In this document: positions 54,316 to 57,500 of the stretch, piece by piece
Layout of the letters: every line of letters starts with the position of its first letter
Position numbering within the stretch: the first letter of the stretch is position 1
DNA from: Halisarca cf. caerulea
Lineage: Eukaryota > Porifera > Demospongiae > Chondrillida > Halisarcidae
Length of the DNA: 57,500 nucleotides
NCBI GenBank assembly: GCA_963170055.1
Contig: CAUJGJ010000108.1
Coordinates: 1 to 57,500 of the forward strand
Direction: 5' to 3'
The notes under the pieces: model-generated
Seen by the model: the letters and a program-made list of their open reading frames with translations, nothing else
What the model was told of the DNA's origin: nothing
The model's database searches: none
Position numbers and translations under genes: made by a program

Positions 54316-55246
54316 ACAATTTCCGACGACTGGAGAATGCTTCCCGCAACCAAAGGAACTCTTCCTGTTGTCAATTTTAAATTTCCCATGCCACCACATA
54401 GTTTCTTGCATGAAAGGGAAAACTGCCTGAGGTGAAAATTTTAATTTCCCACGCCACCAGATTGCTCCCCACATCAAATGGAACACTTCCTTGGTGAAAA
54501 TTACATTTTCCCATTACTCCACATGGCTTACCACATCAAAGAAAACACTTCCTTGTTGAAAATTTCAAATTCCCACGACTCTGTATGGCTTCCTGCTTCA
54601 AAGGGAACACTTCCTTAAATGAAAATTTCAATTTACCACGCCTCCAAAAGACTTCCCGCATCAAAAGGAACACTTCCTGTGGTGAAAATTTCTATTTCAA
54701 AGTACAGCTCGTTGCCATTTAAGTACAGCTCATTACTATACTGATACAGCTTATTGCTGTACCAGTACAGCTCATTGCTATACCGGTACAACTATATGAC
54801 TCTAAAAATGATTACTTCCTGTGGTTAAGTTTCCATTTCAAATGCCAAACATGGCTTTAAGCGTAAAAAGGAAAACTTCCCGTGGAAAAAATAATTTTCC
54901 ACGACTCCACATGGTTGAATGCATCAAAGGGAACACTTCCTGTGTTGAAAATTTTAAATAACTCAAAACTCCACATGGCTTCTCACATGAAAGAGAACAC
55001 TTCCTGTTGTGAAAATTGAAATTTTTAACGAAAATATGGCAAATAGCATTAAAGGGAACACTTCTTGGGTTGAAAATTCAATTTCCCACGCCTCCACATA
55101 ACTATCAGGATCAAAAGGAAAACTACCCTAACCATGAAAATTTCCATTTCCCACAACAACACATGGGGACCCGCATAAAAAAAAGCTATCTGTAATGAAA
55201 ATTTAAGTTTCAAACTAAACAGTTTCCAGATTTCAGGCTTCCCCCA
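54316..55246. repeat. Degenerate ~63-bp subtelomeric tandem repeat, left part
   Basis: The landmark CTTCCT (or a close variant) recurs at 54361, 54423, 54486, 54548, 54610, 54673, 54815, 54876, 54936, 55000, 55061, 55123 and about 55186. Spacing is 60-64 bp except across the inserted 21-bp repeats. Each unit reads roughly CTTCCTGTGGTGAAAATTTC, then CCCACGCC, CCACATGGCTTCC, and CATCAAAGGGAACA. Units differ by many substitutions and small indels, so this array is old and not being homogenised, unlike its satellite neighbour. The period is a multiple of three, so one minus-strand frame stays open over several units and yields imperfect 21-residue repeats. I do not regard this as a gene. Confidence 0.88.
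54700..54806. repeat. Five copies of a ~21-bp GTACAGCTC repeat inside the 63-bp array
   Basis: GTACAGCTC or a close variant starts at 54702, 54723, 54743, 54765 and 54786 (spacings 21, 20, 22 and 21 bp), with ATTGCTATACC-like sequence between. The block interrupts a 63-bp unit after its TGAAAATTTC segment, and the 63-bp pattern resumes at about 54815. It includes an inverted repeat: GCTGTAC (54756-54762) and GTACAGC (54765-54771) separated by CA. The block is unrelated to the flanking repeat by eye. I cannot tell whether it is a small insertion or a local expansion. Confidence 0.82.
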
Positions 55247-55765
55247 TTAACCCTTAAACATTCCAATTCCCATTTTGAAATTTTGGGCGAATGTTCCAAA
55301 GCCACTTGAGTGGCTTTTGCGGTGTGAAAATAGGTTATTTTTGCGAACGGTTTTCTGCTGTTCTGTTGACTTGTAGGAAACTTCTAGCTTGTCGCGAATG
55401 TAGTTTGTAGCTAGTGAGATCTTTGTACAAGTCTTGGTGTTCCATTTTCTACGCAAAACTTCGTATTGGCCTCCAAACCTGTAAGTACTACGTACCTAAA
55501 TTTGTAAACTTGTATATACATACGTTATCAATCGGCTGGTAAACATTTCGTTACAAAATTCAACGCAACTACACATTTAACACTGAAAATACATTGACAG
55601 AAACAAAAACGAAAAGTTGCAGCTAAAAGTCAAGGTATTGGTGAATGCGTCAATAGTAGAAACTAGGCCTAAACTTTACGTATAAAAAATCAACGAAGAA
55701 AATTGGAACTTTTGCAGTTTATGTGCGCGAGCCACTTAAGTGGCTTTGGAATGTTTAACGGTTAA
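55247..55765. mobile_element. piggyBac-like non-autonomous MITE with TTAA target-site duplication
   Basis: The element is bounded by TTAA at 55247-55250 and 55762-55765. Including TTAA, the left end TTAACCCTTAAACATTCCAA and the reverse complement of the right end TTAACCGTTAAACATTCCAA match at 19 of 20 positions. Subterminal motifs follow: GCCACTTGAGTGGC (55301-55314) and the perfect 14-bp palindrome GCCACTTAAGTGGC (55731-55744), both beside TTCCAAAGCCACTT-type sequence. This gives an asymmetric inner inverted repeat, as known for piggyBac ends. Joining the flanks across a single TTAA restores the 63-bp unit (CTTCCC.CATTAAAGGG against its usual CATCAAAGGG), direct evidence of insertion. The 511-bp body has no transposase; one 69-codon minus-strand frame (55247-55456) has no recognisable domain. 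Family assignment rests on TTAA and the CC-starting ends. Confidence 0.85.
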
Positions 55766-56062
55766 AGGGAAAACTTCATAAGATGAAAATTGCCATTTCC
55801 CATGAAATTACATGGCTTCCTGCACGAAAAGGAATACTTCCTGTTGTAAAAATAATTTATCACGCTACAAGATGGCTTCTCACATCAAAGGGATTACTTC
55901 TTGGTATGAAAATTTCAATTTCACACAACTGCACATGGACTCCTGCATCAACGGATAAACTTCTCGTGAAAATTTTACCTTCCAACATCTCCACATGGTG
56001 TCTTACATCAAAGGGAACACTTCCTGTGGTGAATATTTCAATTTTCCACGCCACCACACGTC
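55766..56062. repeat. Degenerate ~63-bp subtelomeric repeat, right part
   Basis: The 63-bp pattern resumes immediately after the MITE, with CTTC landmarks at about 55773, 55837, 55898, 55960 and 56020 (spacings 60-64 bp). The final unit is cut off within the CCACCACA segment, at about 56062, where the 12-bp array begins without a spacer. The array is therefore truncated by the telomere-related sequence. No independent gene is seen. Confidence 0.87.
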
Positions 56063-56722
56063 CCCTAACGGTAACCCTAACGGTAACCCTAACGGTAACC
56101 CTAACGGTAACCCTAACGGTAACCCTAACGGTAACCCTAACGGTAACCCTAACGGTAACCCTAACGGTAACCCTAACGGTAACCCTAACGGTAACCCTAA
56201 CGGTAACCCTAACGGTAACCCTAACGGTAACCCTAACGGTAACCCTAACGGTAACCCTAACGGTAACCCTAACGGTAACCCTAACGGTAACCCTAACGGT
56301 AACCCTAACGGTAACCCTAACGGTAACCCTAACGGTAACCCTAACGGTAACCCTAACGGTAACCCTAACGGTAACCCTAACGGTAACCCTAACGGTAACC
56401 CTAACGGTAACCCTAACGGTAACCCTAACGGTAACCCTAACGGTAACCCTAACGGTAACCCTAACGGTAACCCTAACGGTAACCCTAACGGTAACCCTAA
56501 CGGTAACCCTAACGGTAACCCTAACGGTAACCCTAACGGTAACCCTAACGGTAACCCTAACGGTAACCCTAACGGTAACCCTAACGGTAACCCTAACGGT
56601 AACCCTAACGGTAACCCTAACGGTAACCCTAACGGTAACCCTAACGGTAACCCTAACGGTAACCCTAACGGTAACCCTAACGGTAACCCTAACGGTAACC
56701 CTAACGGTAACCCTAACGGTAA
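56063..56722 (-). repeat. 55 perfect copies of the 12-bp unit CCCTAACGGTAA (inverted alternating telomere variant)
   Basis: The segment is 660 bp, exactly 55 x 12, with no mismatch seen. Read on the minus strand the unit is TTACCGTTAGGG: a canonical telomere repeat alternating with TTACCG, which differs by GG to CC at its fourth and fifth bases. The G-rich telomeric half runs toward the chromosome interior, opposite to the true telomere beside it. Each unit keeps TTAGGGTTA on the minus strand, which in vertebrates is the core of the TRF1/TRF2 Myb-domain site. Each also contains GGTAACC, an odd-length palindrome. Perfection implies very recent amplification or an assembly or basecalling artefact. 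A plus-strand frame through it reads Asn-Pro-Asn-Gly repeats with no synonymous variation, which is not evidence of a protein. Confidence 0.95.
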
Positions 56723-56734
56723 GGGTTAGGGTTA
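56708..56734. other. Inverted junction between the 12-bp array and the telomere
   Basis: TAACCCTAAC (56708-56717) and its exact reverse complement GTTAGGGTTA (56725-56734) flank the 7-base spacer GGTAAGG. The sequence switches from C-strand to G-strand telomeric motif within one unit and without unique DNA. This order (CCCTAA then TTAGGG on one strand) is the opposite of an end-to-end telomere fusion, which would read TTAGGG then CCCTAA. Confidence 0.93.
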
Positions 56735-57500
56735 GGGTTAGGGTTAGGGTTAGGGTTAGGGTTAGGGTTAGGGTTAGGGTTAGGGTTAGGGTTAGGGTTA
56801 GGGTTAGGGTTAGGGTTAGGGTTAGGGTTAGGGTTAGGGTTAGGGTTAGGGTTAGGGTTAGGGTTAGGGTTAGGGTTAGGGTTAGGGTTAGGGTTAGGGT
56901 TAGGGTTAGGGTTAGGGTTAGGGTTAGGGTTAGGGTTAGGGTTAGGGTTAGGGTTAGGGTTAGGGTTAGGGTTAGGGTTAGGGTTAGGGTTAGGGTTAGG
57001 GTTAGGGTTAGGGTTAGGGTTAGGGTTAGGGTTAGGGTTAGGGTTAGGGTTAGGGTTAGGGTTAGGGTTAGGGTTAGGGTTAGGGTTAGGGTTAGGGTTA
57101 GGGTTAGGGTTAGGGTTAGGGTTAGGGTTAGGGTTAGGGTTAGGGTTAGGGTTAGGGTTAGGGTTAGGGTTAGGGTTAGGGTTAGGGTTAGGGTTAGGGT
57201 TAGGGTTAGGGTTAGGGTTAGGGTTAGGGTTAGGGTTAGGGTTAGGGTTAGGGTTAGGGTTAGGGTTAGGGTTAGGGTTAGGGTTAGGGTTAGGGTTAGG
57301 GTTAGGGTTAGGGTTAGGGTTAGGGTTAGGGTTAGGGTTAGGGTTAGGGTTAGGGTTAGGGTTAGGGTTAGGGTTAGGGTTAGGGTTAGGGTTAGGGTTA
57401 GGGTTAGGGTTAGGGTTAGGGTTAGGGTTAGGGTTAGGGTTAGGGTTAGGGTTAGGGTTAGGGTTAGGGTTAGGGTTAGGGTTAGGGTTAGGGTTAGGGT
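56723..57500 (+). repeat. Telomere, perfect (GGGTTA)n, running off the window end
   Basis: The final 778 bases are uninterrupted GGGTTA/TTAGGG, about 129.7 units, with no variant repeat seen. The G-rich strand is the plus strand and reads toward the right end, the orientation telomerase makes at a right chromosome terminus. In most animals this would be bound by shelterin-type proteins and end in a 3' overhang; that is family knowledge, not visible here. Absence of proximal variant repeats is unusual, but the 12-bp array may take that place. True telomere length is unknown because the window is cut within the repeat. Confidence 0.98.

Noticed and set aside
54121..54486. A 121-codon minus-strand frame
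   Set aside because: It runs from the 63-bp repeat into the satellite edge, so it crosses two unrelated repeats. Its length is explained by the 63-bp in-frame period.
55247..55266. Interstitial telomere-like TTAACCC at the MITE end
   Set aside because: Only one partial unit is present, and it is explained by TTAA plus the CCCTT start of the inverted repeat.
55301..55314. Hairpin followed by T-rich sequence as a transcription terminator
   Set aside because: The context is a eukaryotic MITE. The same palindrome occurs at both ends of the element and fits a transposase-binding or structural role better than intrinsic termination.
55247..55456. A 69-codon minus-strand frame within the MITE as a transposase remnant
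   Set aside because: It lies wholly inside the element and extends into its terminal repeat. It shows no piggyBac catalytic aspartates or cysteine-rich tail that I can recognise, and chance length is sufficient.
55995..56729. A 244-codon plus-strand frame made of Asn-Pro-Asn-Gly repeats
   Set aside because: It is the 12-bp repeat read in frame. Every copy is identical at the nucleotide level with no synonymous change, it starts in the 63-bp repeat and ends at the telomere junction. Resemblance to parasite surface-protein repeats is superficial.

Overview
This window is the right-hand end of a eukaryotic chromosome and consists almost entirely of repeats. I find no protein-coding gene, tRNA or rRNA that I would defend. 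The last 778 bases are perfect TTAGGG repeats with the G-rich strand running 5'->3' off the window end, as expected for a right-arm telomere. TTAGGG (not the TTAGG typical of arthropods, TTTAGGG of plants or TTAGGC of nematodes), together with a large satellite array and a piggyBac-like MITE, points to an animal, probably a vertebrate or a non-arthropod, non-nematode invertebrate. I cannot name the taxon.

Layout from left to right: (1) 1-52415, a very homogeneous satellite with a 104-bp monomer: 504 consecutive monomers with one net indel, a 1-bp loss near 29795. It enters from the left, so its true size is unknown. Diagnostic variants reveal changing higher-order repeats (HORs): a 23- and 26-monomer pair forming a 49-monomer unit in the first 12 kb, 12-monomer duplications near 22-25 kb, an 8/9-monomer HOR at 26-29.5 kb, 28- and 8-monomer duplications at 31-37 kb, and another 23-monomer HOR at 38-43 kb. 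(2) 52416-54314, the decayed array edge: 18 diverged monomers plus a fragment. (3) 54316-56062, a degenerate array of a roughly 63-bp repeat, interrupted by a short run of a 21-bp repeat (54700-54806) and by a 519-bp TTAA-flanked piggyBac-like MITE (55247-55765). (4) 56063-56722, exactly 55 perfect copies of a 12-bp unit, CCCTAACGGTAA. Its telomeric half is inverted relative to the telomere. (5) 56723-57500, the telomere.

The array is readable as a history of unequal exchange. Interior monomers are homogenised in blocks that are whole multiples of 104 bp, hybrid monomers mark crossover points, and the telomere-facing edge has escaped homogenisation. The most unusual element is the inverted alternating array TTACCG-TTAGGG (minus-strand reading) fused directly to the telomere. 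The apparent reading frames of 60-120 codons in the satellite follow from the 104-bp period (2 modulo 3), which rotates the frame until a conserved TAG in the monomer junction is met. The 244-codon frame near the end is an in-frame reading of the 12-bp repeat.
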